The position numbers and the translations under genes are program-made. Below the pieces are notes generated by a model. That model searched no databases. It was not told the DNA's origin and worked only from the letters and a program-made list of their open reading frames with translations. A stretch of 64,000 bases of DNA from Alphaproteobacteria bacterium (GTDB taxonomy: Bacteria; Pseudomonadota; Alphaproteobacteria; Rickettsiales; JABSSG01): assembly GCA_030426905.1 (NCBI GenBank), contig JAUHXQ010000001.1, positions 62,001-126,000 of the forward strand, written 5' to 3'. Shown in pieces: positions 9,083-19,233 of the stretch; the stretch's first letter is position 1, and each line of letters opens with the position of its first letter.

Positions 9083-11890
9083 TCAGTTAATAGCTTCACT
9101 AACGAATTTATCCTGTTCAATGTTATGAGTTTTAGAATACCCAGCTGCAGGAGAAGCAGACTCAGCCCTACCTACGTATTCTATTTCACTGGTTATTTTT
9201 AAGTCTTTAAGCACTTCTTTCAATCTAGGCTTAATAAAAAACCATGCACCCATATTATTTGGTTCTTCCTGACAATATATTATTTTTTTGACTTTTGCGA
9301 ATTTACTTATTTCTTGTGTTAAAGCATCTTTAGGGAATGGATAAAATTGTTCAATCCTAAATATTACGATATTCTTTTTTTCCTTTTTTTCTAGGGCTTC
9401 AAGTAAATCATAATACACTTTACCGCTGCATATTATTATTTTATCTATTTTAGAACCTCCAAAGTGATTAGTAACTATAACAGGCTCAAAGTTGCTTTTC
9501 TCTGTAAATTCTTCTAGGTTAGAAACCGCTTTTTTGTGTCTCAATAGAGATTTCGGAGTCATTACTACTAATGGTTTTCTATAATTTCTATGGATTTGCC
9601 TACGCAAAACATGAAAATAGTTAGCAGGAGTGGAGCAATTAACTACCTGTAAATTGAATTTTGCACATAATTGCAAATATCTTTCAAGCCTTGCTGAGCT
9701 ATGCTCCGGCCCTTGCCCTTCATATCCGTGAGGTAGCAATAACACTATAGCACTCATTCTCAGCCACTTCTCTTCAGCAGAAGATATAAACTGGTCAATA
9801 ATAATTTGTGCTCCATTGGAAAAGTCTCCAAATTGTGCTTCCCATATTACTAAATTATCAGGGGATACAGTACTATACCCATACTCAAACCCCATTACTC
9901 CATACTCTGATAAAAAGCTATCTACTATTTCTAACTTTGCTTGATTTTTTTTAATATGATTTAGAGGTATATACTCTTCTTGATTACGCTGATCAATAAC
10001 TACACTATGCCTATGAGAAAAAGTACCTCGCTTGCTATCTTGCCCAGAAAATCTTATATTAGTCCCTTCAATTAATAGAGATCCAAAAGCTAGAAGTTCA
10101 GCTGTAGCCCAATCAATGTTCTTCTCAGAAACAACTGTATTTCTCCTATTTTCATATCCTTTTTGAACAATTTTATGAGCTGTGATTGTACTTGGTATTG
10201 TAGTTGCTTTACTTACTATTGTCTTTAATAAGTCACCTTCTAGCCCAGTATTATAATCTCGCCCCTGACTTTTGGTATAACGCTTTATTTTTGACCAATG
10301 GTTACCTAACCAATCAGCTTTATCTTGCTTAAAAATTTTAGCTTTTTCTAATTCTTCAGTTAACTCACCTTTAAACTGAGCTTTAAATTTATCATAATAA
10401 TCATCTTGTACTACTCTAGTCTTGGTTAAGTTATCACAATATATTTTCCCAGGAGTTTTAAGATTTTCTATTATTTTATACATGACTGGTTGGGTAAATC
10501 TAGGTTCGTCTACTTCATTATGACCGTATAACCTATAACACACTATATCAAGAACAGTATCTTTGCCGAACCTATTTCTAAACTCAGTAGCAATTTTACT
10601 TGCTTTTAACACATCTTTTATTGAATTTCCATTCACGTGAAAAATAGGCGCCTTTATTATTTTAGCAATTTCTGTAGGGTATCTACCAGATCGAGCGTCT
10701 TTTGCGTCTGCAGTAAATCCAACTTGGTTATTAATAACAATATGTAAAGTTCCTCCAGTATTATAGCCTGGGACATCATCAAGCATTAATGATTCCATCA
10801 CAACTCCTTGGCCTGCAAAAGCAGCATCCCCGTGGAGCAATAATCCCATGACTTTTTTTCTATTTTTATCACCAATAATATCTTGTTTTGCTCTTACTTT
10901 ACCAGCGACTACAGAGTTAACTGCTTCTAGATGAGAAGGATTGGGTACAAGTGAAATATGAACTTTACCTTCAGGTAAAACTATATCATTAGATATGCCC
11001 AAATGATATTTTACATCACCAGAAACATCTAGGTCTTCTGGATGAGCAAAACTACCTTGAAACTCAGATAACATTGAGTAATAAGGCTTATTTAAAATTT
11101 TGGTCAACATACTTAACCGTCCACGATGAGGCATTCCAAGAATTACTTCTTGTACACCTTCACTAACAGCCACTCTGATTGCTTTACGCGCTGCTATTAT
11201 AGATGCTTCTCCTCCTTCTATTGAAAATCTTTTAGTTCCAGGAAACCTCGATTGCAAAAATTGTTCAAATGTTTCTATTTTTAGTAGTGTATCTAAAGCT
11301 TCTTTTTGATTGCTGTCAGAAATTTCAGCGTCAAAATTAAAATTTTCTATTCTCTTTTGAAGCCAATCTATTTGTTCTGCATCATCTAAATGATTAAATT
11401 CATAACCAATTTTATCACAATAAATTTTATCAATTCTATCTAAAACAGATTTCGCTTCGTTACTAGATTCCAAGGCAAAAGCCTTTAAATCAAGCCCTAA
11501 ATCTTCTCTTGCAGGAATTTTTTCTAAATTTAAAGGGTCTATAGATGCTAAAAAATGCCCCTTTTTTCTATAAGCATCAACTAAGTTATTTATATCTGCT
11601 TTCAATAAAAAATTTTTTGTATCTGAAGACGTTATTGATTGCAAAGAATTTTGATCGCGGTCATCAACTCTACTAATATTGAGTATCTTTTTTTTATATG
11701 GATGCCAAGAAGGTGATTTTAGAATTTCTTCCTTAATATCATCTTTGCTTATAGAGCTAAAAAATTCCCTCCATTGTGGACTTACTGCGTCAGGATCATT
11801 TAAGTATTTATCATATAACTCTTCTAAAAACACCCCATTTAAACTAAAAATATAAGAAGAATTTCTGAAGAAATCTGCCTCTTTAGTCAT
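9083..11890 (-). CDS. sucA: 2-oxoglutarate dehydrogenase E1 component
   Basis: The 935-residue product has full E1 length. It has the N-terminal domain that contacts the E2 core (LNGVFLEELYDKYLND), the thiamine-diphosphate region (LLHGDAAFAGQGVV, YNTGGTLHIVINNQVGFT) and the C-terminal transketolase-like domain (LLPHGYEGQGPEHSSARLER). It decarboxylates 2-oxoglutarate and passes the succinyl group to the E2 subunit SucB. The usual sucB does not follow: the next gene, about 20 nt on, is the response regulator. SucB and Lpd must be encoded elsewhere if the complex works. It starts 1 nt after the sucD stop. Confidence 0.97.
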   Translation of the reverse strand: MTKEADFFRNSSYIFSLNGVFLEELYDKYLNDPDAVSPQWREFFSSISKDDIKEEILKSPSWHPYKKKILNISRVDDRDQNSLQSITSSDTKNFLLKADINNLVDAYRKKGHFLASIDPLNLEKIPAREDLGLDLKAFALESSNEAKSVLDRIDKIYCDKIGYEFNHLDDAEQIDWLQKRIENFNFDAEISDSNQKEALDTLLKIETFEQFLQSRFPGTKRFSIEGGEASIIAARKAIRVAVSEGVQEVILGMPHRGRLSMLTKILNKPYYSMLSEFQGSFAHPEDLDVSGDVKYHLGISNDIVLPEGKVHISLVPNPSHLEAVNSVVAGKVRAKQDIIGDKNRKKVMGLLLHGDAAFAGQGVVMESLMLDDVPGYNTGGTLHIVINNQVGFTADAKDARSGRYPTEIAKIIKAPIFHVNGNSIKDVLKASKIATEFRNRFGKDTVLDIVCYRLYGHNEVDEPRFTQPVMYKIIENLKTPGKIYCDNLTKTRVVQDDYYDKFKAQFKGELTEELEKAKIFKQDKADWLGNHWSKIKRYTKSQGRDYNTGLEGDLLKTIVSKATTIPSTITAHKIVQKGYENRRNTVVSEKNIDWATAELLAFGSLLIEGTNIRFSGQDSKRGTFSHRHSVVIDQRNQEEYIPLNHIKKNQAKLEIVDSFLSEYGVMGFEYGYSTVSPDNLVIWEAQFGDFSNGAQIIIDQFISSAEEKWLRMSAIVLLLPHGYEGQGPEHSSARLERYLQLCAKFNLQVVNCSTPANYFHVLRRQIHRNYRKPLVVMTPKSLLRHKKAVSNLEEFTEKSNFEPVIVTNHFGGSKIDKIIICSGKVYYDLLEALEKKEKKNIVIFRIEQFYPFPKDALTQEISKFAKVKKIIYCQEEPNNMGAWFFIKPRLKEVLKDLKITSEIEYVGRAESASPAAGYSKTHNIEQDKFVSEAIN

Positions 11891-11891
11891 A

Positions 11892-12767
11892 CTATATTTT
11901 CATAACCTCCAACATAGTTTTCCCTATTTCTGCAGGAGTAGGCACTATTGCTATACCTGCAGATTTAAAAGCTTCTAACTTATCTTCTGCTCTACCTTTC
12001 CCCCCAGCAATAATAGCTCCAGCATGCCCCATTCTTTTCCCAGGAGGAGCTGTAACTCCAGCAATAAACCCCGCTGTTGGTTTTTTTATTTTTGCTTTTT
12101 TAATAAATTCTGCTGCATCTTCTTCAGCAGTTCCACCAATTTCACCTATCATAAGAATTGCTTCTGTTTTATCATCATGCAAAAACATATCAATCACATC
12201 AACAAAATTAGTACCATTAACAGGATCTCCACCTATGCCAACGCATGTTGTTTGTCCTATGCCTGCTTTAGTAGTTTGGTCTACAGCTTCATACGTTAAA
12301 GTTCCTGACCTAGAAACAATGCCAATTTTTCCTGGCTTATGAATATATCCTGGCATAATACCTATTTTACACTGACCTGGAGTTATAACTCCAGGACAAT
12401 TGGGCCCTATCAACTTTGATTTTGAAGATTTTAAAAATTGCTTCACCTTAACCATATCTAAAACAGGAATTCCTTCTGTTATACATACAATTAATTCTAT
12501 TTCAGCGTCTATTGCTTCTAAAATTGAGTCTGCAGCAAAAGCAGGAGGCACATAAATCACTGATGCATTAGCTCCAGTCTTCTCCTTAGCTTCAATCACC
12601 GTATCAAAAACTGGAAGATCAAGATGAACACTTCCCCCCTTACCAGGGGTAACACCTCCAACCATTTTTGTTCCATATTCTATAGCTTGAGTTGAATGAA
12701 AAGTACCATTTGCACCAGTAAATCCCTGACAAATAACTTTAGTTTCTTTATTAACTAATATAGACAT
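11892..12767 (-). CDS. sucD: Succinyl-CoA synthetase alpha subunit
   Basis: The 291-residue subunit has the CoA-binding Rossmann domain ([24 protein letters not shown]), the phosphohistidine region with [12 protein letters not shown], and [10 protein letters not shown]. With SucC it interconverts succinyl-CoA and succinate while making ATP or GTP. It sits 5 nt after sucC and 1 nt before sucA in the minus-strand TCA run. Length and motifs are normal. Confidence 0.97.
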   Translation of the reverse strand: MSILVNKETKVICQGFTGANGTFHSTQAIEYGTKMVGGVTPGKGGSVHLDLPVFDTVIEAKEKTGANASVIYVPPAFAADSILEAIDAEIELIVCITEGIPVLDMVKVKQFLKSSKSKLIGPNCPGVITPGQCKIGIMPGYIHKPGKIGIVSRSGTLTYEAVDQTTKAGIGQTTCVGIGGDPVNGTNFVDVIDMFLHDDKTEAILMIGEIGGTAEEDAAEFIKKAKIKKPTAGFIAGVTAPPGKRMGHAGAIIAGGKGRAEDKLEAFKSAGIAIVPTPAEIGKTMLEVMKI

Positions 12768-12772
12768 AGTTC

Positions 12773-13933
12773 CTACTCTTTTACTGCATTAACAACTTTC
12801 TGTGCTGCATCAGCTAAATCATCGGCAGACATAATAGCAAGGCCAGAACTATCTAATATTTGCTTGCCTAGCTCAAAATTAGTACCAGCTAACCTTATAA
12901 TTAGTGGAATTTTTATACCAACTTCCTTTGCAGCAGCCACTATACCTTCAGCAATAATATCACACTTCATAATACCGCCAAAAATATTCACCAATACTGC
13001 TTTAACATTTGAATCTGATAATATTATTTTGAAAGCTTCTGATACCTTATCTTTTGTAGCTCCTCCTCCAACATCCAAAAAGTTTGCTGGTTCTTGTCCA
13101 TAGTATTTTATAATATCCATAGTAGACATCGCAAGGCCAGCGCCGTTAACCATACAACCAATATTGCCATCCATTTTTACATAGCTAAGATCATGATTTT
13201 TAGCTTGCACTTCTAAAGGATCCTCTTCGGATTCATCACGCAATTCTTGAATGTCAGTATGCTTAAATAAAGCATTTTCATCGAAATTAATTTTTGCATC
13301 CAATGCTATAAGCTCGTCATTTTTTGTTAAAACCAGAGGGTTAACTTCTATTTGATTAGCATCTAACTCTATAAATATTTTATATAATTTGGTCACTAAA
13401 TCAATAAAACTTTTTAACTGACTACCTGCAAAACCAAGATTAAAACCTACTTTTCTAGCTTGAAAAGTCCACATATCATTAGTTCTCACATATACTTTTA
13501 TAATTTTCTCAGGAGAGTCTTCTGCAACTTTTTCTATATCCATCCCTCCTTCTACTGATGCAATAATTACAGGTACAGACTCATCTCTGTCTATAATTAT
13601 ACTCAAGTAAAACTCTTTTTTTATATCAGAACCGCTTTCTATATATACTCTACCAACTTTTTGCCCTTTTGGTCCAGTCTGATGAGTTACCAATTTCATG
13701 CCAAGCATCTCTTTAGCAAGCCTCTCAGCTTCAGTAGCAGATTTTGCAATCTTTACTCCACCCGCTTTCCCTCTTCCTCCAGCATGTATTTGTGCTTTCA
13801 CAACCCAAACGTCCGTATTTAGCTTTTGTATGGAATCTTTTATTTTTGCAGAATCAAGGATTACCACTCCTTGCGGTACTGGAACATGATATTGTCTAAA
13901 TATTTCTTTAGCTTGATATTCATGTATATTCAT
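12773..13933 (-). CDS. sucC: Succinyl-CoA synthetase beta subunit
   Basis: The 386-residue subunit has an ATP-grasp domain from the N-terminus ([30 protein letters not shown]) with EVNPLVLT in the nucleotide/metal site. The C-terminal CoA-ligase domain contains [14 protein letters not shown] and FLDVGGGAT. It pairs with SucD, encoded 5 nt downstream. The gene follows mdh by 10 nt. Its order mdh-sucC-sucD-sucA is the standard alphaproteobacterial arrangement. Confidence 0.97.
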   Translation of the reverse strand: MNIHEYQAKEIFRQYHVPVPQGVVILDSAKIKDSIQKLNTDVWVVKAQIHAGGRGKAGGVKIAKSATEAERLAKEMLGMKLVTHQTGPKGQKVGRVYIESGSDIKKEFYLSIIIDRDESVPVIIASVEGGMDIEKVAEDSPEKIIKVYVRTNDMWTFQARKVGFNLGFAGSQLKSFIDLVTKLYKIFIELDANQIEVNPLVLTKNDELIALDAKINFDENALFKHTDIQELRDESEEDPLEVQAKNHDLSYVKMDGNIGCMVNGAGLAMSTMDIIKYYGQEPANFLDVGGGATKDKVSEAFKIILSDSNVKAVLVNIFGGIMKCDIIAEGIVAAAKEVGIKIPLIIRLAGTNFELGKQILDSSGLAIMSADDLADAAQKVVNAVKE

Positions 13934-13943
13934 AAGCTTCTCT

Positions 13944-14885
13944 CTATAATTTTACTTCGTTAATTAGGCTTTTAACAGAATTAACAGACTTAGCAAAGCT
14001 TTCTTTTTCTTCATCTGATAATTCCAACTCTATTATTCTTTCTACTCCATCACTGCCTATAACAACAGGAACTCCTGCATATATATCTTTTTCTCCATAC
14101 TCACCATCAAGATACGCAGCGCAAGGGAAAATTACCTTTTCATCTAGTAAATAAGCTGTTGCCATAGCTACAGCAGAAGATGCAGGAGCAAAAAACGCAG
14201 ATCCTTTTTGTAATAATCTTACTATTTCTTCCCCTCCTTTTCTAGTTCTTTCTATGATCTTATTTACTCTGTTTTGGGATATTAAGCCTTGATGAATAAA
14301 TAATTGCAAAGGGATACCTGAAATATTAGTATAACTAGGCAGAGGAACCATTAAATCTCCATGACCACCTAATACAATACTGCTAACATTATTCACAGAA
14401 ACTTTTAGTTCTTGACTCAAAAAATAATTATAGCGAGACGCATCAAGTATCCCAGCCATTCCCACGACCATATTTGTTGGTAGTTCAGATAACTGTTGAG
14501 TCACCCATACTATTGCATCAAGGGGATTAGTAATTACTATAACAAATGCTTGAGGAGAGTACTTTCTTATACCATTTGCAACATCTCTTATTACTTCTGT
14601 ATTTGTTTCCAACAAATCACTCCTGCTCATCCCAGGTTTTCTAGTGATACCGGCAGTGACAATAATTACATCTGAATTTTTTATATCTGAATAACTATTT
14701 GTCCCCATAACATTGACTTTAAATCCTTCTATGCATGAAGACTGAGATATATCTAGAGCTTTTCCCTGAGGCATTCCTTCTACTATATCAAACAATACCA
14801 CATCAGCAACCCCTTTAAGCGCTATTAAGTGAGCTATTGTTCCACCGATATTTCCAGCACCGATTAATGATATTTTTTTCCTCAT
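13944..14885 (-). CDS. mdh: Malate dehydrogenase
   Basis: The 313-residue protein is of the LDH-like type found in alphaproteobacteria. It starts with the NAD-binding [17 protein letters not shown], has the substrate-binding [16 protein letters not shown] loop, and keeps the catalytic histidine in [12 protein letters not shown]. It oxidises malate to oxaloacetate in the TCA cycle. It begins 23 nt after rho and is followed 10 nt later by sucC, so it is likely part of one transcript. Identification is secure. Confidence 0.96.
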   Translation of the reverse strand: MRKKISLIGAGNIGGTIAHLIALKGVADVVLFDIVEGMPQGKALDISQSSCIEGFKVNVMGTNSYSDIKNSDVIIVTAGITRKPGMSRSDLLETNTEVIRDVANGIRKYSPQAFVIVITNPLDAIVWVTQQLSELPTNMVVGMAGILDASRYNYFLSQELKVSVNNVSSIVLGGHGDLMVPLPSYTNISGIPLQLFIHQGLISQNRVNKIIERTRKGGEEIVRLLQKGSAFFAPASSAVAMATAYLLDEKVIFPCAAYLDGEYGEKDIYAGVPVVIGSDGVERIIELELSDEEKESFAKSVNSVKSLINEVKL

Positions 14886-14908
14886 CTAACTTCTCTTTAA
14901 TTAAATTC

Positions 14909-16345
14909 TTAAGAATTCATTGTCTCAAAAAAATCTGCATTATTTTTGGTCCCCTTTAACTTACTCATTAGGAAATCCATAGCATCAACTCCCCCCATAG
15001 GAATTAGTATCCTTCTTAACATCCACAGCTTAGATAAGGTTGCCTTATCGTATAGTAAATCTTCTTTTCTAGTACCAGATTTAGTAATATCTATTGCAGG
15101 AAATACTCTTTTATCAGATATTTTTCTATCCAAAATAATTTCAGCATTACCAGTACCTTTAAATTCTTCAAAGATCACTTCATCCATGCGAGAACCAGTT
15201 TCAACCAAAGCAGTAGCAATTATCGTTAAAGAGCCCCCTCCTTCAATATTTCGTGCAGCTCCAAAAAATCGTTTCGGACGTTGTAAAGCATTCGAATCAA
15301 CTCCTCCAGACAACACTTTACCAGAAGAAGGAACTACTGTATTATAAGCCCTCGCTAGTCTAGTGATATTATCAAGTAAAACCACTACATCTTTATTTTG
15401 TTCCACTTGCCTTTTAGCTTTTTCAATAACCATCTCAGCAAGCTGGACATGTCTAGTTGCCGGCTCATCAAAAGTAGAACTTACTACTTCTCCTTTAACA
15501 GAGCGCATCATGTCTGTCACCTCTTCTGGCCTTTCATCAATCAATAAAACCATCAACGATATCTCTGGATGATTATGTGCCAAAGAATGAGCAATATTCT
15601 GCATCAGCATAGTCTTACCGCTTCTAGGAGGAGCCACGATAAGAGCTCTTTGTCCTTTACCCAAAGGACAGATTAAATCTATTATTCTAGAACTTAAATC
15701 TGGCTTATTCTCTATTTCAAATCGTAATCTTTCATTAGGATATAAAGGCGTAAGATTATCAAAATTAACTCTATGCACTATTTTCTCAGGAGATTCTGAA
15801 TTTACTTTATGTATTTTAAGAAGAGCAAAATATCTTTCACCTTGCTTAGGAGCTCTTATTTGTCCCGATACAGTATCTCCTGTTCTGAGGCCAAATCTTC
15901 TGATCTGGCTAGGAGACACATATATATCATCTGGTCCTGCTAAATAATTTGTTTCGTAAGACCTTAAAAAGCCAAAACCATCCTGTAATACCTCTAACAC
16001 TCCTTCGCCCTTAATTCCGTCTCCTTTTTCCGCAATTTTTTTCAGAATTAAGAATACTATATCCTGCTTCAACATAGAGCCTGGATTTTCTACTCCTTGT
16101 TCTTCCGCCATGGCTTGCAGTTCAGATGGAGATTTTTTTTTCAACTGCTTTAAATCAATACACCCTTCTAGCTCTTCTGCTGTTACAATGCTAGAAGCCA
16201 TTTTGTCTTGAGAAAAGCGATTATCTCTATTTGGTTTTCTGCTTACCTTCCCCTGCTTTCCTTGAGTAGACTGTCTTTCTTTACTTGGTAAGTCTTCTTT
16301 GTTTTTTTCTTCTTTTTTTGTCATTGCTTTTACGTTGCTTGTCAT
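14909..16345 (-). CDS. rho: Transcription termination factor Rho
   Basis: The 478-residue protein has a lysine- and glutamine-rich N-terminal extension (about 1-60) not seen in E. coli Rho. The Rho N-terminal helical and cold-shock-like RNA-binding domains follow (LLQ-like [13 protein letters not shown]). The hexameric ATPase has the P-loop [13 protein letters not shown], Walker [15 protein letters not shown] and the Q/R-loop region. Two ATGs are possible (16345 and 16324) and neither has a clear ribosome-binding site. It heads the minus-strand run with mdh-sucCDA. The long leader contains a hairpin and may allow autoregulation. Confidence 0.95.
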   Translation of the reverse strand: MTSNVKAMTKKEEKNKEDLPSKERQSTQGKQGKVSRKPNRDNRFSQDKMASSIVTAEELEGCIDLKQLKKKSPSELQAMAEEQGVENPGSMLKQDIVFLILKKIAEKGDGIKGEGVLEVLQDGFGFLRSYETNYLAGPDDIYVSPSQIRRFGLRTGDTVSGQIRAPKQGERYFALLKIHKVNSESPEKIVHRVNFDNLTPLYPNERLRFEIENKPDLSSRIIDLICPLGKGQRALIVAPPRSGKTMLMQNIAHSLAHNHPEISLMVLLIDERPEEVTDMMRSVKGEVVSSTFDEPATRHVQLAEMVIEKAKRQVEQNKDVVVLLDNITRLARAYNTVVPSSGKVLSGGVDSNALQRPKRFFGAARNIEGGGSLTIIATALVETGSRMDEVIFEEFKGTGNAEIILDRKISDKRVFPAIDITKSGTRKEDLLYDKATLSKLWMLRRILIPMGGVDAMDFLMSKLKGTKNNADFFETMNS

Positions 16346-16702
16346 TGTTATAGATAAATTAGTTAAACTGGTGATTTTAATTTTTAGTTTAAGAGATTGG
16401 CTCGTTGAACTCAGAACAGCATAAGATCTCGAGGACCGACTTGTCTTAACCTAACAAAAACCCGCTTTTATGTCAAATATATTTTTTTATATTGTGGTAT
16501 CCCATAACATATGGACTTATTTGCATAACCACATCTATATACGCTAACTAAAAAAACCTATATCTGTTTGAGATTATTCACAATTTAGCAATAACTTGGA
16601 TTATAGCAATCATTTGATTAATACGACAGCTAAGTATTCTTGACAATAAACTAACTTCAAGTACCATTATTTGTTTACAAATATATCAACCTAGAGATCT
16701 TT
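16346..16702. other. 357-base intergenic region between divergent rho and the APRc-like gene
   Basis: This is the only stretch over 300 bases without a gene. Most of it is AT-rich, but 16395-16460 is noticeably richer in G and C than the rest and contains several short inverted repeats, such as TAAGA/TCTTA around 16421-16447. It must hold promoters for both rho and the protease gene. I recognise no known RNA family or riboswitch in it. Confidence 0.5.
16363..16392 (-). promoter_or_regulatory. Hairpin in the rho leader
   Basis: TTAAACT (16363-16369) and AGTTTAA (16386-16392) form a perfect 7-bp stem with a 16-nt loop. It starts 18 nt upstream of the first rho ATG, close enough to affect ribosome access. 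It is AT-rich, so folding is weak; regulatory use is a hypothesis. Confidence 0.3.
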
Positions 16703-17392
16703 ATGGTTATTAGTACTATAACTATAGTAATTTTATTATTAAGCTTGATATATTTATTACACGATCGATTCTCATATATCTTATCAGATAAAGATCAATA
16801 TTTATCTCTTATACAATTAGTTATCATACTTGCTTTTATAGTAGTTTTTTCATTTAGAAATAAGACAAATTATCAAAAAATCATAAAAAACATAAGCTCG
16901 TGGCTATTAATATCCCTAGTAGCATTAATTGGATACAGCTATCAATATGAGATTAAAGCATTTGCTAATCGGCTAATTGGCAATATTACACCATCTCTAG
17001 GATTAGAAAATTCTGACGACTCCATCACTTTTTACGCAAGTCAGAACGGCCATTTTATGATAGATGGGAAAATCAATAATGAATCAATTCGATTTTTATT
17101 AGATACAGGCGCTAGTAAAACTACTCTTAACCATAATGATGCTTTGAGAATAGGAATTAATGTAAAAGAGTTATCATATGATATTCCAATCAGCACAGCA
17201 AACGGTACCAGCTTTGTTGCACTTGCAAAAATACAATCAATAGAAATAAAAAATATTTTAATTAGAAATATTGACGTTTACGTCTCTAAAGACAATTTAT
17301 CCACATCATTATTAGGCATGAATTTTCTGAATAAACTCAAAAAATATGAAGTTACTAAAAATTCATTGACATTATGGAGCGATTTTACTTGA
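16703..17392 (+). CDS. Retropepsin-like aspartic protease, APRc type (membrane-anchored)
   Basis: The 229-residue protein has three N-terminal transmembrane helices (about 2-20, 33-52, 64-82). A single retropepsin-type domain follows, with the active-site motif FLLDTGASKTT (Asp134) and a C-terminal LLGMNFL flap/psi-loop block. One copy of DTGA means it must dimerise to be active. Length, three helices and domain order match APRc of Rickettsia conorii, a membrane-anchored protease proposed to process autotransporter adhesins. The broader TIGR02281 clan AA family is also found in free-living alphaproteobacteria, so a virulence role is inference. It begins a plus-strand run with the unknown 585-residue gene and the hydrolase. 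Confidence 0.85.
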   Translation: MVISTITIVILLLSLIYLLHDRFSYILSDKDQYLSLIQLVIILAFIVVFSFRNKTNYQKIIKNISSWLLISLVALIGYSYQYEIKAFANRLIGNITPSLGLENSDDSITFYASQNGHFMIDGKINNESIRFLLDTGASKTTLNHNDALRIGINVKELSYDIPISTANGTSFVALAKIQSIEIKNILIRNIDVYVSKDNLSTSLLGMNFLNKLKKYEVTKNSLTLWSDFT

Positions 17393-17458
17393 AAACAACT
17401 AATTTGCTCTATCAAAATAATTAGCTTAAAATTTTTATTATCTTAAATAGAGTACATT

Positions 17459-19216
17459 ATGAAGGCAGTGACATTTCACAAAATAAGTATTTTAAAACCT
17501 TTAATATCCACAATCAGCCTGGCAACAATAAGCTTATGGAAAAGCTCTTTGTTTAAAGTAACATTTATCGGATGGGCAACAACTCACAGCTCTAAGCAAC
17601 TAGCATCTTACTATCTTGAGTCTCAATGCAAAAATTTTAAAGAAAACAATATTAGTAATAGCAAAAATGATCATTGCTACCATATGTATAAAGTCCATAA
17701 CTTCACTACTAGCTTAGCCCCTATAGCAGATAATGTATTACTTGGTATTTCACTGCATATTGCATGCCCAACAGATAAAAAAGTTATACATAAATTTACA
17801 GAAATTTTATCCAACCCAATTTTTATTGGCTTAGCCATTATACCTCGTTATGTTGGCTGGTATACTCATAATGAGTATATCAAGAGCGCAATTCCTTATA
17901 CAGATAATCTAGCTGTAAATAGTATTATTCTAAAAATTTTAATGACATCAACAAATAACCAATTAATAAATTCTTGCCTGGAAAATCCAATAAAAGCTTT
18001 GCCTATATATGTAATAATTCACTATTGCTTGCCCGGCGCTACTAATTATATAAAATATTTCAATCATGATAATTTTTTAGAAGCAAATAAATCTTTAGAC
18101 TTTTTCCTAACATACATGCTACCAAGCTATGAATTGACAATTTTATACCCTATTGTCAAACAGATTAAATTTAGTGAAAAAATAGGAAGTATTGCCTCTA
18201 TATCATTTGCAATACCTAGAGTTACTTTACTCTTAGCAGGAACATCAAATTTTTATGACATAGATCTAAAAAACATAGTACAAATTACCGACAATATCTC
18301 GGTATTTTTTATACCTAAAATTATTTATTGCTTTGCTAATTTCTGCCCAACAAAAAATTTAAAAAACATCTGCAATGTTTTTGGCAAAGACGCAACTACA
18401 TATCTTTTATACCAATTGAATAATATTATAAAAGCTATAGACTATGCAATTATAGAAGAGATTGACAGTATTTTTGGCACCGAGTGGATACAAGCCTCTG
18501 CAACTCCCAAAGCACAAAAAACACTTATAAAAGAATCAAGTATTATGGCTTGCAAATCTTTTATACAAAGACCTAATGAATTATCTAAGTTATTCTGCAA
18601 TTTTCTTGGAGAAGTTGCTTTAGACTCAGTGAATGTTCTGTGTGCTGGATACCATAGTAATTTTTTCCAACTCATGCCTCACAGATTTGTTAAATCTGTA
18701 ATAAAAACTAAATTTCAAAATTATGAAGCTATTGCAGCTAAAGATGAATTTCTAGGTAACCCCCTTGGTTATTTTGCAGTATCTCCATGGAGAACGCCAA
18801 TAACAAAAGTATTTAATCTTAATAATACAGCTGTTAAAAATACCACGCAAAAATTTTTATATAATGATGATAACCTAAAATGTTTTTTTAAACTTTCACA
18901 CAATGTGCAGCAAGGAGTTTGCCACGAAAAAAATCAATTTAGCGATTATACAACTACTCCTATTTCATTAGAAGACACTCCTTCTTTTAAAGAAGATTCA
19001 ACACAACAAAATCATAAGAAAACTTTTACATTCCCTCAAAACCACTTAATATGTACATTTATTGAACTTTCGCAAAATAAATTACAAGGAGTATGTTATA
19101 ATGATAATGATACAAATAAACAAAGCTTAATAGTATCAGATCAAGAAAAATTTGACGCAATTGAAGAATTGAGTACGTTATCTGGTACAGTCATATGTCA
19201 TATAATGAACTATTAA
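17459..19216 (+). CDS. Unknown 585-residue membrane-associated protein
   Basis: I do not recognise this protein. The first 300 residues hold several hydrophobic stretches, at about 11-35, 88-104, 120-137, 180-197, 217-232 and 240-257. It is rich in Cys, Asn and aromatic residues. Residues 473-492 and 530-550 are two divergent copies of a Cys-bracketed motif (CFFKLSHNVQQGVC and CTFIELSQNKLQGVC) spaced 57 residues apart in a hydrophilic C-terminal tail. Base composition resembles its neighbours. It lies between the APRc-like protease (66 nt) and an alpha/beta hydrolase (17 nt), all on the plus strand. Possible roles are membrane or secreted host-interaction protein, but this is not shown by the sequence. 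Confidence 0.8.
   Translation: MKAVTFHKISILKPLISTISLATISLWKSSLFKVTFIGWATTHSSKQLASYYLESQCKNFKENNISNSKNDHCYHMYKVHNFTTSLAPIADNVLLGISLHIACPTDKKVIHKFTEILSNPIFIGLAIIPRYVGWYTHNEYIKSAIPYTDNLAVNSIILKILMTSTNNQLINSCLENPIKALPIYVIIHYCLPGATNYIKYFNHDNFLEANKSLDFFLTYMLPSYELTILYPIVKQIKFSEKIGSIASISFAIPRVTLLLAGTSNFYDIDLKNIVQITDNISVFFIPKIIYCFANFCPTKNLKNICNVFGKDATTYLLYQLNNIIKAIDYAIIEEIDSIFGTEWIQASATPKAQKTLIKESSIMACKSFIQRPNELSKLFCNFLGEVALDSVNVLCAGYHSNFFQLMPHRFVKSVIKTKFQNYEAIAAKDEFLGNPLGYFAVSPWRTPITKVFNLNNTAVKNTTQKFLYNDDNLKCFFKLSHNVQQGVCHEKNQFSDYTTTPISLEDTPSFKEDSTQQNHKKTFTFPQNHLICTFIELSQNKLQGVCYNDNDTNKQSLIVSDQEKFDAIEELSTLSGTVICHIMNY
18875..19108 (+). repeat. Two diverged 57-codon repeats in the unknown 585-residue gene
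   Basis: The encoded units share the pattern C-x(13)-C: the first is CFFKLSHNVQQGVC, the second CTFIELSQNKLQGVC (one residue longer spacing). At DNA level they have drifted, so the duplication is old or selected at protein level. Confidence 0.5.
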
Positions 19217-19233
19217 TTAACGATAAATAATTG

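Noticed and set aside
9062-9083. sucB expected after sucA
   Set aside because: No E2 domain is encoded here; the next gene is the response regulator. It is an absence in this window, not evidence that the genome lacks it.
14946-15347. 133-codon open frame opposite rho
   Set aside because: Shadow of the conserved Rho ATPase domain; no sign of its own selection.
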